NCBI GenBank assembly: GCA_947000775.1
Contig: CAMQGK010000058.1
Span: 62,001-126,000 of the forward strand
Reading direction: 5' to 3'
Source: Pterois miles
Lineage: Eukaryota; Chordata; Actinopteri; Perciformes; Scorpaenidae
Length of the DNA: 64,000 bases
The notes below the pieces were generated by a model. It saw nothing but the letters and a program-made list of their open reading frames with translations, made no database searches and was not told the origin of the DNA. The position numbers and the translations under genes are program-made. Of this stretch, positions 47,716 through 60,590 are shown one piece after another (positions within the stretch are counted from its first letter, which is position 1; every line of letters begins with the position of its first letter).

Positions 47716-49450
47716 ACAGTCCTGATAAAGCATAATTTTTCAAGTTTTTATTCTTCAATCTGTTATTTTGAGGTAATCATAACGGTATAACTAAATGCAC
47801 TTCTTGTTTGATTATTGCTTATTTAGTCACTGTTAATTATTGTAATATGAAGGACTGATGTTTTCCATACTTAAACATTCTTTCCTTGCAGGTGTCTTCC
47901 GTCCTGCGGCTGAGCTGATCAGGATCATTGATGAAGACAGCAAAGGTAACACCCTCCCTTTTGTTGTTCTGAATGATGATGGTTGTTCAGAAGCAGGCAG
48001 TCACATTCCTGAGGGAATTGAAGGTGTGGGCATCCCCCATCTCCCTTCTTTCTATCATGATGAGGAATCAGTGGTCGATTATGAGGACATCTTACATGAC
48101 CTATTCCCTGCTCGCACCCCTTTCCACTTGGCTAAGGAATATCTAGCAGAGGTCAATGGTTATGATGAGGATGATGATGCAGCCTCAGATGCCTGGAGTG
48201 ATCGGAGTTACTTTGATGACGGTGTTGACTCCGATGATGATAGCATGTCATTTGAGGAGGAAGAGGATGATGGTTTTCAGGTTGATGAAGATGAAGATGA
48301 GTATGATTTTGAGATTGACGATGTCAACTTTCAACATCCTCACCTACATCAGCATCAGCCACCTCCTCAGGATCAGGAGGAGCTGACTCCCTCAACCTCT
48401 GGCCTCAGAGAGGAGGACAGCTCCGAGGAGCCGACTCCCTCAACCTCTGGCCTCAGGGAGGAGGACAGCTCCGAGGAGCCGACTCCCTCAACCTCTGGCC
48501 TCAGGGAGGAGGACAGCTCCGAGGAGCCGACTTCCTCAACCTCTGGCCTATGCTCCTCTGGAAAGAGGAGCAGGGAGGAGGACAGCTCCGAGGAGCCGAC
48601 TTCCTCAACCTCTGGCCTATGCTCCTCTGCAAAGAGGAGCAGGGAGGAGGACAGCTCCGAGGAGCCGACTTCCTCAACCTCTGGCCTATGCTCCTCTAGA
48701 AAGAGGAGCAGGGAGGAGGACAGCTCCGAGGAGCCGACTTCCTCAACCTCTGGCCTATGCTCCTCTAGAAAGAGGAGCAGGGAGGAGGACAGCTCCGAGG
48801 AGCCGACTTCCTCAACCTCTGGCCTATGCTCCTCTAGAAAGAGGAGCAGGGAGGAGGACAGCTCCGAGGAGCCGACTTCCTCAACCTCTAGCCTATGCTC
48901 CTCTAGAAAGAGGAGCAGGGAGGAGGACAGCTCCGAGGAGCCGACTCCCTCAATCTCTGGCCTCAGGGAGGAGGACAGCTTCGAGGAGCCGACTCCCTCA
49001 ACCTCTGGCCTATGCTCCTCTGGAAAGAGGAGCAGGGAGGAGGACAGCTCCGAGGAGCCAACTTCGTCAACCTCTGGCCTCAGAGAGGAGTACAGCTCTG
49101 AGGAGCCGACTTCCTCAACCTCTGGCCTCAGCTCCTCTAGAAAGAGGAGCAGGGAGGAGGACAGCTCCGAGGAGCCGACTTCCTCAACCTTTGGCCTCAG
49201 CTCCTCTAGAAAGAGGAGCAGGGAGGAGGACAGCTCCGAGGAGCCGACTCCCTCAACTGGGAGGGCCTCAGCTCCTCCACACAGTGGAGTGGAGAGAGAT
49301 TCTGGGAGGTCATTGCTGAGAGACCAATGTGGTTTGATGACAGTGACTCAGATTAGGATTTCAGCCCTGTATAAAGCAGCACAATCCATCTGGAAGCAGT
49401 CACATCTGATACCTCGATTTCTCTTTGGGAGAAATGTTCTTTGGATCTGA
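45725..49450 (+). CDS. acidic-repeat protein, two exons, 538 aa
   Basis: Exon 1 coding runs 45,725-45,782 (MAWSPVPFLLGCDLDLHGQ plus one base; donor GTAAGA). Exon 2 runs 47,892-49,450 (acceptor CTTTCCTTGCAG; continues GVFRPAAELIRIIDEDSKG). The phases match and the total is 539 codons including TGA. The ATG has an in-frame TAA just upstream and a good context (GAAATGG). Residues about 20-110 look globular, followed by an Asp/Glu-rich stretch and then 14 repeats of REEDSSEEPTSSTSGL, many with an added CSSRKRS. The SSEE sites fit casein kinase 2 and RKRSR resembles a nuclear signal. A short non-repetitive C-terminus ends FGRNVLWI. The family is not recognised; a nuclear acidic protein is a guess. 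Confidence 0.72.
46303..46352 (+). repeat. (TA)n microsatellite in intron 1
   Basis: About 25 TA units. Confidence 0.95.
47669..47718 (+). repeat. (CA)n microsatellite in intron 1
   Basis: A run of about 20 CA units, followed by a short imperfect extension. Confidence 0.95.
48370..49265 (+). repeat. coding minisatellite (48- and 69-bp units)
   Basis: Fourteen units occur in two lengths, 16 and 23 codons. The longer ones contain GCTCCTCT....AGAGGAGC, a perfect 8-bp inverted repeat that encodes the SSRKRS part. All lengths are multiples of three. Confidence 0.92.
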
Positions 49451-49465
49451 CAGGACTGGCAGCAC

Positions 49466-49523
49466 AAAAAAAAAAAAAAAACTGCGGGACCAATAAAGGA
49501 ATATCTTATCTTATCTTATCTTA
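49466..49523 (+). mobile_element. retroelement tail supplying the poly(A) signal
   Basis: An A-run (49,466-49,481) precedes GCGGGACCAATAAAGGAATA and a (TATCT)n-type repeat. The same sequence in reverse orientation stands alone at 53,238-53,285 inside the 21-bp array (GATATTCCTTTATTGGTCCC). It is thus a dispersed repeat end. Its AATAAA (49,492-49,497) is the first one after the stop codon of the acidic-repeat gene. Confidence 0.6.
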
Positions 49524-49524
49524 G

Positions 49525-49840
49525 CACCCTTGGCAGAGAGTTGCAGCAGGGCCTGTCTGTAACCAGATATTCAGTATTAGGGATGTTTCTTTGAGAGGTG
49601 TCTTTTGTGTTTGGTAGGACTTATTTTTACCTTAAAGGCTGGCTTGTTTGTTTCTGGTAGGATTTCTTTATGCCTCTGCACCAGTGACAGTGGCGACTGG
49701 AGGCACTATGTTTTTGGGTTGTTGAGTTTCTTCACATTTGGTACTAGCTTCCACTTACAATGACTGATTAGAATTTGGTGGACAAAAGGAAGTATGACAT
49801 CAGAAAACATTTTGGACGTGATTCAATATTTCATATGTTA
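49525..49840. other. intergenic DNA, no feature seen
   Basis: Unique sequence downstream of the acidic-repeat gene without a recognisable frame or repeat. Confidence 0.5.
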
Positions 49841-50351
49841 ATACTGATACTTTCAGTAGAGGTGGGTTAGTGGCGAGAAAATTTATATATGTGTAGTTTG
49901 TTTGTATATATATATAATTTCTATATATAATGTAGTTTGTTTGTATATATATATATATGTATACATATATATTTATGTTTACATACACACATACATATAT
50001 ACATACATACAAATGAAAATTATCTTTGCAAAATTAAATTAGATATATAAAATAAAAAAATTATATATATGAATAATGTTATATATATGAAAATTATCTG
50101 TAAAATTGTCTATATAAAATTATATTATCTTCATAAAATTACCAAATTAAATTAACAAAAATTAGAACAAAGTTAATTAAGTCCTCCGAAGAGGGGGGTG
50201 GTGGCGGGCCCATAGTCACTGATTTGGCCTCTTTATATATACATATAAATATATATATATATTTATATATATTTAATATATATATATATAGTTATATTTA
50301 TATTTATATTTTTTTATTTACATATTTATTTTTATATATTTATATTTACAT

Positions 50352-50388
<37 letters not shown>

Positions 50389-50663
50389 CAAATATATTAA
50401 TGAAAATTATCTATGCAAAATTAAATTAGATATATAAAATAAAAAAATGTCATATTTTTTCATAAACAAAGTTAATTTAATCCTCCAAAGAAGGGGGGGC
50501 AAAAAACAGAGGTATATATATGAAAATTATCTATAAAATTGTATATATAGAATTATATTTTCTTCATAAAATTACCAAATTAAATTAAAAAAAATTTGAA
50601 CAAAGTTAATTAAGTCCTCCGAAGAGGGGGGGTGGTGGCGGGCCCATAGTCACTGATTTGGCC

Positions 50664-50722
<59 letters not shown>

Positions 50723-50728
50723 ATATAT

Positions 50729-50771
<43 letters not shown>

Positions 50772-51110
50772 TTATTTACATATTTATTTTTACATATTTA
50801 TATTTACATACACACAAACATATATATATATACAAATATATTAATGAAAATTATCTATGCAAAATTAAATTAGATATATAAAATAAAAAAATGTAATATT
50901 TTTTTCATAAACAAAGTTAATTTAATCCTCCAAAGAAGGGGGGTCAAAAAACAGAGGTATACATATGAAAAATTATCTATAAAATTGTCTATATAGAATT
51001 ATATTTTCTTCATAAAATTACCAAATTAAAATAAAAAAAATTTGAACAAAGTTAAATAAGTCCTCCGAAGAGGGGGGGTGGTGGCGGGCCCATAGTCACT
51101 GATTTGGCCT

Positions 51111-51160
<50 letters not shown>
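49840..51160 (+). repeat. AT-rich array with three GC islands
   Basis: Three units of about 440 bp end in TCCTCCGAAGAGGGGG... GGCGGGCCCATAGTCACTGA near 50,180-50,230, 50,612-50,665 and 51,060-51,112. Each is followed by a TATATA run. A shorter CCTCCAAAGAAGGGGGG variant alternates with it (about 50,480, 50,927). A last diverged copy stands at about 51,320. Long TA runs lie at 50,670-50,715 and 51,115-51,160. Confidence 0.88.
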
Positions 51161-51163
<3 letters not shown>

Positions 51164-51164
51164 T

Positions 51165-51293
51165 GCGATGGACTGGCGACCTGTCCAGGGTGTACCCTGC
51201 CTTCGCCCTATGCCAGCTGGGATCGGCTCCAGCCCCCCCGCGACCCCTAATGGGATAAGCGGTTGACGATGAATGAATGAATGAATGAATATA
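51165..51293 (+). mobile_element. L2-like LINE/SINE 3' tail
   Basis: GCGATGGACTGGCGACCTGT, GGGATCGGCTCCAGCCCCCC and GGGATAAGCGGTTGACGATG followed by (GAAT)n form the standard 3' end shared by fish L2-type LINEs and their SINEs. The 5' part is absent. Confidence 0.8.
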
Positions 51294-51364
51294 TATATGT
51301 ATATTTTGAAAGGTAATTTAGTTCTCCAAAGGAGAGGGTGGTAGCGGCCAAAAATGATTTAATT

Positions 51365-51760
51365 AAAAATATTTCTAATCCACGTGTCAGCAGTCAAGCA
51401 GTGTCATCTGCGAATTTCTGCATGTGGCAGGACTCTGAGTTGTACTTGAAGTCCGATGTGTACAGGGTGAAGAGAACTGGAGAGACCACAGTCTCCTGCG
51501 GCGCTGCTGACCACAGTGTCAGACCAGCAGTCCCCCAGTCTCACATACTGAAGTCTGACTGTCAGATAGTCCATAATTCATGCCACTGTGTGTGAAATCC
51601 ACTCCCATCTCTGTCAGTTTGTCTCTGAGGAGCAGGGGCTGGATGGTATTAAAGGTGCTGGAGAAGTCCAAGAACGTAATTCTCACAGCACCGCTGCTCC
51701 TGTCCTGCTTTGCAAACTGCAGCAGGTCGAGGGTGTGGCGGACCTGTAGTCTCAATTGGT
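51365..51760 (-). mobile_element. LINE reverse-transcriptase relic (central domain)
   Basis: The minus strand reads LDFSSTFNTIQPLLLRDKLT, then in another frame QYVRLGDCWSDTVVSS, and finally KFADDTA. The FADD corresponds to the catalytic YADD box of reverse transcriptases. Stops and frameshifts show that it is dead. Confidence 0.75.
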
Positions 51761-51803
51761 GTCCGGTTAGGAGATCATGTCATATCTACCAAAATGTACC
51801 ACT

Positions 51804-52173
51804 TGTGACGACCCCTCCTCCCTGGCGCTAGGTCTCCTTTTCCTTGTTGCTGCTGCTCCTCTCTGTTTTGCAGGGAGAAAAGTCCTAAGTGTGATGAGCC
51901 TCAGTCTGCAGTCTCCGTCTCTCCCTGGAAGACTCCACACACTCAGCAGCATGACACAGACATGGTAAACACACATTGTTGGCTTTGTTCTGTTCTTCTC
52001 ACCACACACATTCACACACACCCACACATGCTCTACACAACTGATTTACCGATTTACACATGTTGAATTGTTATTTTTGTTTTTTGTGATTTGTCAAATA
52101 AATAAAGTTCTTTTTCTGACGCTACCTCGCCTTTGTCTCCCTCTTTGTCGCAGCTTTGAGTCAAGCTGTGACA
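51804..52173 (+). mobile_element. candidate solo LTR
   Basis: A 370-bp insert begins TGTGACGACCCCTCC and ends GAGTCAAGCTGTGACA, giving TG...CA termini. An AATAAATAAAG poly(A) region lies near 52,098 and a short T/C-rich U5-like end follows. It interrupts the 21-bp minisatellite. The flanks CACT and AACT could be a 4-bp target duplication with one change. No internal retroelement genes are present. Confidence 0.45.
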
Positions 52174-52174
52174 A

Positions 52175-55100
52175 ACTGATATGCCAAAATGTACTGCTGA
52201 CACTCCAAAATGTGCCACAGATGCATCAAAAATGTACCAATGACATGCCAAAATGTGCTATTGATGCATCAAAATGTACCACTGACATGACAAATTACAC
52301 CACAGATATGCCAAAATATATCACTGATACACCAAAATGTACCACTGACACACCAAAATGTTCCGCTGATAGACCAAAATGTTCCCATGACATGATATGC
52401 CAAAATGTACCACCGATATGCCACAATGTACCACTGAAATGCTAATTTGCTCATGTTAAATGCTGATATGGTAAAGCTAAATGCTAGTATTATCAAATGT
52501 ACCACCGATATGCCACAATGTAACACTGAAATGCTAATTTGCTCATGTTAAATGCTGATATGGTAAAGCTAAATGATAGTATTATCAAGTGTACCGCTGA
52601 TATGACACACTGACACACCAAAATGTGCCACTGATACATCACAATATATCAGCGCTGATACACCAAAATGTCCCACTGATACGCCAAAATGTACCACTGA
52701 TACGCCAAAATGTGCCACTAATATGCTAATATGCTAATATGCTAATATGCTAAAGCTAAATACTAACATATTAAAAAGTCCCACTGATTTGTGAGAATGT
52801 ACCAGTGATACGTCAAAATGTGCCACCAATGTACCCACATGCAGCAGTGCTATGCCAAAATGTACCAATAATATGCCAAAATGTGCCACTGACAAGCCAA
52901 AATGTTCTGCTTAAACACCAAAATGTTCCAATGATGCACCAAATGCGCCTCTGATATGCCAAAATGTGCAACTGATACACCAGTATGTGCCACAGATATG
53001 CCTGTATGTGCCACAGATATGCTAAAATGTACCAATGATATGCCAAAAATGTGCAACTGATACACCAAAATGTACCACAGACATGCTAATATAATAAGGC
53101 TAAATGCTAATATGCTAATGATAATATTCTAAAATGTTCCACTGATATGCCGAAATGTGCAAATGATATTCGAAAATATACCAATGATATGCCAAAATGT
53201 GCCACTGATAAGCCAAAATATGCCACAGATATGCTCATATAAGATAAGATAAGATATTCCTTTATTGGTCCCACAGTGGGGAAATTCACAATATAATATA
53301 ATATGCTAAGGCTAAATGCTAAAATGGTAATGCTAAATGGAAATATGCTAAAATATACCACCAATATGCCAAAATGTGTCACTGCGACACCAACATGTAC
53401 CACTGATACACAAGAATGTACCAATTATATGCCAAAATGTGCTGCTGATACACCATGTGCCACTGATATGCCAAAATGTGCTGATGATACATCAATATGT
53501 ACCGCTAATATTCTAAACTATACCTCTGATACACCAAAATTAACAAATGATACACCAAATGTGCCACTAATGTGCCAAAATATACTCTGATGATCCAAAA
53601 TGGTCAACTAATACATCAAAACGTGACACTGATATGCTAAAATATACCACTGATACGACACAATTTAACACTAAAATGCTAATATGCTAATATGGTGATG
53701 CAAATGCTAGTATTCTAAAATGTGCCACTGATACACCAAAATATACCACTGATATGCTAACATATTAATGCTAAATGCTAATATGCTAATGCTAAGTGCT
53801 AATATTCTCAAATGTACCACCAATATACCAAAATGCACCAATCATACTCCAAAATGTGCCACTGACGTGCCAAAATGTACTGCTATGTCAAAATGTACCA
53901 CTGATATGCCAAAATGTGCTGCTACGACTACTAATACTCCAAATGTGCCACTGATATACTAATGTGATAATGCTAAATGCTAATATGGTAATGCTAAATG
54001 GTAATATTCAAAAATGTACTGCTGATACACCAAAATGTACCAATGACACACCAAATTGTGCCATTAATATATCAAAATGTACTGCTGATACAGCCAAATG
54101 TACCACTGACAAGCTAATATGATAATGCTAATGTGCTATTGCTAAATGCTAATATTCTAAAATGTGCTGCTGATACACCATGTACCACTGATATGCCAAA
54201 ATGTGCTTCTGATACACCAAAATGTACCGCTAATATTCTAAACTGTTCCTCTGATACACCAAAATGTAAAGTGTGCCACTAATATGCCAAAATATACTGC
54301 TGATGCACCAAAATGGCCAACTGATACATGAAAATGTGCCACTGATATTCGAAAATGTACCACTGATATGCTAACATATTAATGCTAATATGCTAATTCT
54401 AAGTGCTAATATTCTCAAATGTACCACCAACATGCCAAAATGTACCAATCATGCTCCAAAATGTGCCACTGATGTGCCAAAATATAATGCTGATATGTCA
54501 AAATGTGCTGCTTATACATACTTACCACTGAAAGGCCAAAAATAACCACTGATACACCAAATGTGCCACTGATATGCTAATATGATAATGCTAAATGCTA
54601 ATATGCTAATGCTAAATGCTGATATTCTAAAATGTACTGCTGATACACCAAAATGTACCACTGATATGCCAAAATGTGCCATTGATACACCAAAATGTGC
54701 CACTGATATGCAAATATGCTAATACTAAATATACCGCCAATATGCCAAAATGTACCAATCATACTCCAAAATGTGCCACTGATGTGCCAAAAAGTACTCC
54801 TGATATGTCAAAATGTACTGCTGATACACCAAAATGTACCAACGACACACCAAATTGTGCCACTAATATATCAACGTGTAAGGCTGATACACCAAAATGT
54901 GCAACTGATACACCAAAATGTGCCACTGATATGCCAAGATGTATTGCTGATACACCAAAATGTACCACTGATATGCCAAAATATACTGCTGATACACTAA
55001 AAAGTGCAACTGATACACCAAAATGTGCCACTGGTAAACTAAACTGTGCCAATGACTTGCTAATATGATAATGCTAAATGCTAATGTGCTAATGCTAAAG

Positions 55101-55595
55101 GCTAATATTTTAATATGCTAATGCTAAATGCTGATATTCTAAAATGTACTGCTGATACACCAAAATGATAATGACCACTGATATGCCAAAATGTGCCATT
55201 GATACACCCAAACGTGCCACTGATATGCAAAAATGTTCCACTGATATGTTATAATTTATCAATAAAATGTTAATATGCTAATGCTAATATGTTAATACTA
55301 AATGCTAACAATATGAAATGTACTGGTGATAAGCCAAAATGTGCCACTGATGCTCCAAAATGTGCAACTGATAAGCCAAAATATACCAATGAAATGCAAA
55401 AACTATGCCACTGACATGCTAATATGGTAAATGCTAATATGCTAAAATGCACCCCTGATATGCCAAAATGTGCCACCAATGCACAAAAATGTACCACTCC
55501 TATGCCAAAATGTACCACTGATACCACACAATGTACCACTCAAATGCTAAGTTGCTAATGCTAAATGCTAATATTGTAATGTTAAATGATATTAT
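52175..55595 (+). repeat. 21-bp minisatellite array II
   Basis: Same family as 38,090-40,740, here 3.4 kb. It is interrupted at 53,238-53,300 by a dispersed repeat tail. A segment of about 90 bp is duplicated at 52,430-52,590. Heptad-like frames (PKCATDT) run on both strands and are not genes. Confidence 0.92.
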
Positions 55596-55596
55596 C

Positions 55597-57985
55597 AAAT
55601 GACCTACACCTCAGATTAACGAAGGTATGGCTTGGTAAATACAGCAAAGTGACACAACCCACTGAAGTGAAGTGGTGGAATTCTGTACTTTCCTGGGTCC
55701 TGTTTGGTCCCACTTGCACCAAGAGAGCTCAAATTTGGCACAGGCACATGTGAGGATGTTTTCCTTATGTGCTAGGGGTTTCATGGACCTACACCTCAGA
55801 TTAAAGAAATTATGGCTTGGTAAATATTGCAAAGTTATTCAACCATCTACCCACTGAAGTGATTTGGTAGAATTTCATACTTTCCTGGTTCCTGTTTGGG
55901 CCAGGATGTACCAAGAAAGCTCAAATTTTTCAAAGGCACATGTGAGGATGTTCTCCGTATGTGCTAGATGGTTCATGGATCTACATCTCAGATTAAAGAA
56001 GTTATGGCTTGGTAAATACGGCAAAGTGACACAACCCACTGAAGTGAAGTGGTGGAATTCTGTACTTTCCTGGGTCCTGTTTGGTTCCACTTGCACCAAG
56101 AGAGCTCAAATTTGGCACAGACACACCTGAGAATGTTCTCCTCATGTGAACCAGGCGTTATTGACCTACATCTTTGCCAAAATAAGTTATGGCATGATAA
56201 ATACTGCAAAATTATTCAAACCATCTAACCACTGAAGTGATTTGGCAGAATTCTATACTTTCCTGGTTCCTGTTTGGTCCAGGATGTACCAAGAGAGCTC
56301 ACATTTGGCACAGTCACATGTTAGGATGTTCTCCTTATGTGGACCAGGTTTCATGGACCTACATCTTTGCCAAAAGAAGTTATGGCGTGATAAATACTGC
56401 AATGTTATTTAAACCATCTACCCACAAAAGTGATTTGGTAGAATTCTATACTTTCCTGGTTCCTGTTTGGTCCCACTTGCACCAAGAGAGCTCAAATTTG
56501 ACAAAGACACACCTGAGAATGTTCTCCTCATGTGGACCGGGGTTCATGGATCTACATCTTTGCCAAAAGAAGTTATGGCGTGATAAATACTGCAAAGTTA
56601 TTTAAACCATCTACCCACAAAAGTGATTTGGTAGAATTCTATACTTTCGTGGTTCCTGTTTGGGCCAGGATGTACCAAGAGAGCTCAAATTTGACACAGA
56701 CACATGTGATGCTGTTCTCCTTATGTGCTAGAGGTTTCATGGACCAACATCTCACATTAAAGAAGTTATGGCTTGGTAAATACGGCAAAGTGACACAGCC
56801 CACTGAAGTGAAGTGGTGGATTTCTGTACTTTCCTGGTTCCTGTTTGGTCCCACTTGCACCAAGAGAGCTCAAATTTGACACAGACACACCTGAGAATGT
56901 TCTCCTCATGTGGACCAGGTTTCATGGACCTACATCTTTGCCAAAATAAGTTATGGCGTAATAAATACTGCAACGTTATTCAAACCATCTACCCAAAAAA
57001 GTGATTTGATAGAATTCTATACTTTCCTGGGTCCTGTTTGGTCCCACTTGCACCAAGAGAGTTCAAATTTGGCACAGACACACCCTAGAATGTTCTCCTG
57101 ATACGGACCAGGTTTCTTGGAGCTAGATTTTTTCTAAAAGAAGTTATGGCGTGATAAATACTACAAAGTTATTCAAACCATCTACCCACTGAAGTGATTT
57201 GGTAGAATTTCATACTTTCCTGGTTCCTGTTTGGGCCAGGATGTACCAAGAGAGCTCAACTTTGGCACAGGCACATGTGAGGATGTTCTCCTGATGTGCT
57301 AGATGGTTCATGGACCAACATCTCAGATTAAAGAAGTTATGGCTTGGTAAATACGGCAAAGTGACACAGCCCACTGAAGTGAAGTGGCAGAATTCTGTAC
57401 TTTCCTGGGTCCTGTTTGTTCCCACTTGCACCAAGAGAGCTCAAATATGACACAGACACACCTGAGGACGTTCTACTCATGTGGTCCAGGTTTCATGGAC
57501 CTACATCTTTGCCAAAAGAAGTTATGGAGTGATAAATACTACAAAGTTATTCAAACCATCTAACCACTGAAGTGATTTGGCAGAATTCTATATTTTTCTG
57601 GTTCCTGTTTGGGCCAGGATGTGCCAAGAGAGCTAAAATTTGGCACAAGCACATGTGATGATGTTCTCCTTATGTGCTAGATGGTTCTTGGACCTACACC
57701 TCAGATTAAAGAAGGTATGGCTTGATAAATACAGCAAAGTGACACAGCCCAATGAATTGAATTGGTGGAATTCTGTACTTTTGTGGGTCCTGTTTGAGCC
57801 AGGCTGTACCAAGAGAGCTCAAATTTGGTGTAGACACACCTGACGATGATCTCTTTATGTGGTCCAGGTTTCATGGACCTACATCTTTGCCAAAAGAAGG
57901 TATGGTGTGATAAATACTGCAAAGTTATTCACACCATCAACCCACTGAAGGGATTTGGTAGAATTCTATACTTTCCTGGTTCCTA
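55597..57985 (+). repeat. A/B-type satellite, second array
   Basis: Same monomers as 34,290-36,590. The right part (57,540-57,985) is collinear with 35,950-36,590 except for one deleted monomer of about 200 bp. Confidence 0.9.
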
Positions 57986-58568
57986 TTTGTTGGAATCAGC
58001 CCGCTACCTACCACTGTTTTTTAAATATGAGCCTTTGAAATACTACTAGAATTTGGAAGGACTTTCACGCATGATAACTCATTATTAAATGTACCTAGAG
58101 TGACATAATTACCTTTGGTTGATGCAGTAAGCTTTTCCTGGCAACATGTTTTTCTGAGAGATGCTGTAGGATTTGTATTGGGCTATTCAATGGTCTTGGA
58201 AGCTTTACAAAATACTGTCTACATTTTCACAAATTTTATCAAAACTCAAAGCAGTTGAAAGGGACAAACTAAATGCTGTTGGAAACATTTAATTGGTTTT
58301 TGAACTGCTTGAATTGAGCACAGTGAAAGGTAAACACAACTTTAAACACATTTGTACAAGAAAATAAATGTATCAATAATACATAAATAAAAACACAATC
58401 AGAGTCCTCCTATAACACAAATATTTTAAGTTGGACAACAAAGAGAAATAAAATCATTTACAAATGTGCCCTGTGGAGTGCCCAGGCAGTGAACAAAACA
58501 AAGTCAAATGCCCTCAAGGGTGAGATTCTATTGAACATAAAACATAACATAAAATTGTGCCTTCAGTG
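57985..58568 (+). repeat. duplicated spacer, copy 2
   Basis: This matches 36,575-37,172 and then stops abruptly at GTGCCTTCAGTG, where it joins minisatellite sequence equal to 38,961. About 1.8 kb, including the coding relic at 37,430-38,000, is missing. Confidence 0.85.
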
Positions 58569-58574
58569 CTAGTG

Positions 58575-59165
58575 CATATGCTAGTAGTATTTGCTAATTT
58601 TCTAAAACGTATCGCTGAAATGCCACAATATGCCAATGATGCTCTAAAATGTGCCACTGATATGCCAAAATTTACAACTGATACGCCACAGTGCACGGTT
58701 AAAATGCTAATATGCTAATGCTAAATGCTAATATGGTAATGCTAAATGCTAACATGGTAATTCCAAATGCTAGCATTCTAAAATGTGCCACTGATACACC
58801 AAAATGTACCACTGATACACCAAAATATACCACTGATATGCTAACATAATAATGCTAAATACTATTATGCTAATGCTAAGTGGTAATATTCTCAAATGTA
58901 ACGCCAATATGCCAAAATGTATCAATCATGCTCCAAAATGTGCCACTGATGTGCCAAAATGTCATGCTGATATGTCAAAATGTGCTGCTTTCCACCAACA
59001 TGTACCACTGAAAGGCCAAAAACAACCACTGATACACCAAATGTGCCACTAATATGCTAATATGATAATGCTAAATGCTAATATGCTAATACTAATATGC
59101 TCATGCTAAATGATAATATTATCAAATGCACCATTGATGTTCCAAAATATACCGATGATAGATAG
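58575..59165 (+). repeat. 21-bp minisatellite array III (deleted copy)
   Basis: It is collinear with 38,961-39,145 and then with 40,350-40,770. About 1.2 kb was lost between those points, at a GCTAACATGRTAATTCC-like motif within the repeat. Confidence 0.88.
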
Positions 59166-59320
59166 ATAGATGATAAAACTTACCAGTGGGTGTAGTAGGC
59201 CCCTATTAACCCACATCTCTGGGGCTTGTGACTGATAACGCCTATTTAATAGCCTGACAACAGTCTAATGGCTGCCTTTCCAAAGAGGATGACAGTGGAA
59301 ATATAGCATTTGGCTTCATT

Positions 59321-59584
59321 GTGAGGTAGCGGTGGTTCGGGCATCTGGTAAGGATGCCTCCTGGGCGCCTCCCTAGGGAGGTGTTCCAGGTACGACCAGC
59401 AGGGACGATACCCCGGGGAAGACCCAGGACTAGGTGGAGAGATTATATCTCCACCCTGGCTTGGGAATGCCTCGGGATCACCCAGTCAGAGGTGGTTAAT
59501 GTGGCCCGGGAAAGAGAAGTTTGGGGTCCCCTGCTGGAGCTGTTGCCCCCGCGACCCCAGATAAGCAGTTGAAGATGAAGAAGA
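59321..59584 (+). mobile_element. LINE C-terminal relic, copy 2
   Basis: It matches 40,917-41,180 with a few substitutions (RTI for RRI-type differences, SEVVNVARE). It has the same tail. Confidence 0.75.
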
Positions 59585-59589
59585 CTTCT

Positions 59590-60590
59590 TCTCTGTTTTT
59601 TTATAATGTTTCAACTCTTAATGCCGTTGTCAAGTAAATGTTTTTATCTAAACAGAGACTCAGTGTCCGGCCTGCTGTGAGCATCAAATCTGTAACTTTT
59701 TCTTGTACAGGACCTTCTTTAGGATCAGGGTGGAAAACCCAGAGGCAGAGTTCTGTTTTTCTTTACATTATTTTTCTTTATGGAAATTTTCTCCAGTAGT
59801 GCCCAGACTTTAGAAAGTTATGTAGGTTATCAGCTTTGATGCTTATGTGGGTTAAAATACTGCAGAGTTTCCTCTCTGTCAACTGGTCCTATAGTTTTCC
59901 CATCTTCTCTTCAGTTCAGTTCAGGAACACTCACTGTCAGAGACATGAGGGTAAATGAATTCATATTCAGTCTGTGAGTGGATGTTATCTATTTCTGTAA
60001 TCAGTAACACTTCTTGTTCTTTTAAATGTGTTCAAACTGAAAAAAATATCAGAATCAAAATATTTATTTCCAGGGGTGTCAGGTATATACAATGACTTTG
60101 CTTTGGTTTGTTGGTGCTAATAAGCAGTAAAAAAAACAGGAGGCACAATATATAAATATAAATTTCTTTAAGATACAAATAAAAAAAATAAACCTTTTTT
60201 TCCCACCTGTCAGCACTAACTCCCATCGTTGAATACCACAGAGGGAGGTAACAACGTTTTACGGGATCTGTGCTTATTTTAGTATTGCACAAAAGTAAGT
60301 TAATATTTTAGTACATGTGTGACCATCACCGGCCCTCCTGGTAACTAATCTTTATTGTTTTTTTCCTATCACGAGCCAGAGAGGGAAGTGCTACACTTCA
60401 GTGAAATGAGGGGAAAATGAGGCGTCGATAGGGGGATATAAATAAGATGGGCAGGGAAGCGTACATGCTACGAATGTAAGGTGCTAATTTATACCCACCA
60501 ACCAGTAACCCACGAGAAAAAAACAGAAGGGAGAAGCTTAAACCGTTGGAAAGGAGTGCAGAAAGTGCATGAGCCCAGTGTAAAATTCGA
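59590..60590. other. duplicated spacer, copy 2
   Basis: Counterpart of 41,190-42,170. It has 16 bp extra near 60,370. No gene was seen. Confidence 0.5.

Noticed and set aside
48156..48386. 76-codon Met-rich frame
   Set aside because: Shadow of the acidic exon in another frame (GATGAT runs).
54676..55068. 130-codon PKCATDT-type frame
   Set aside because: Same 21-bp minisatellite artefact.
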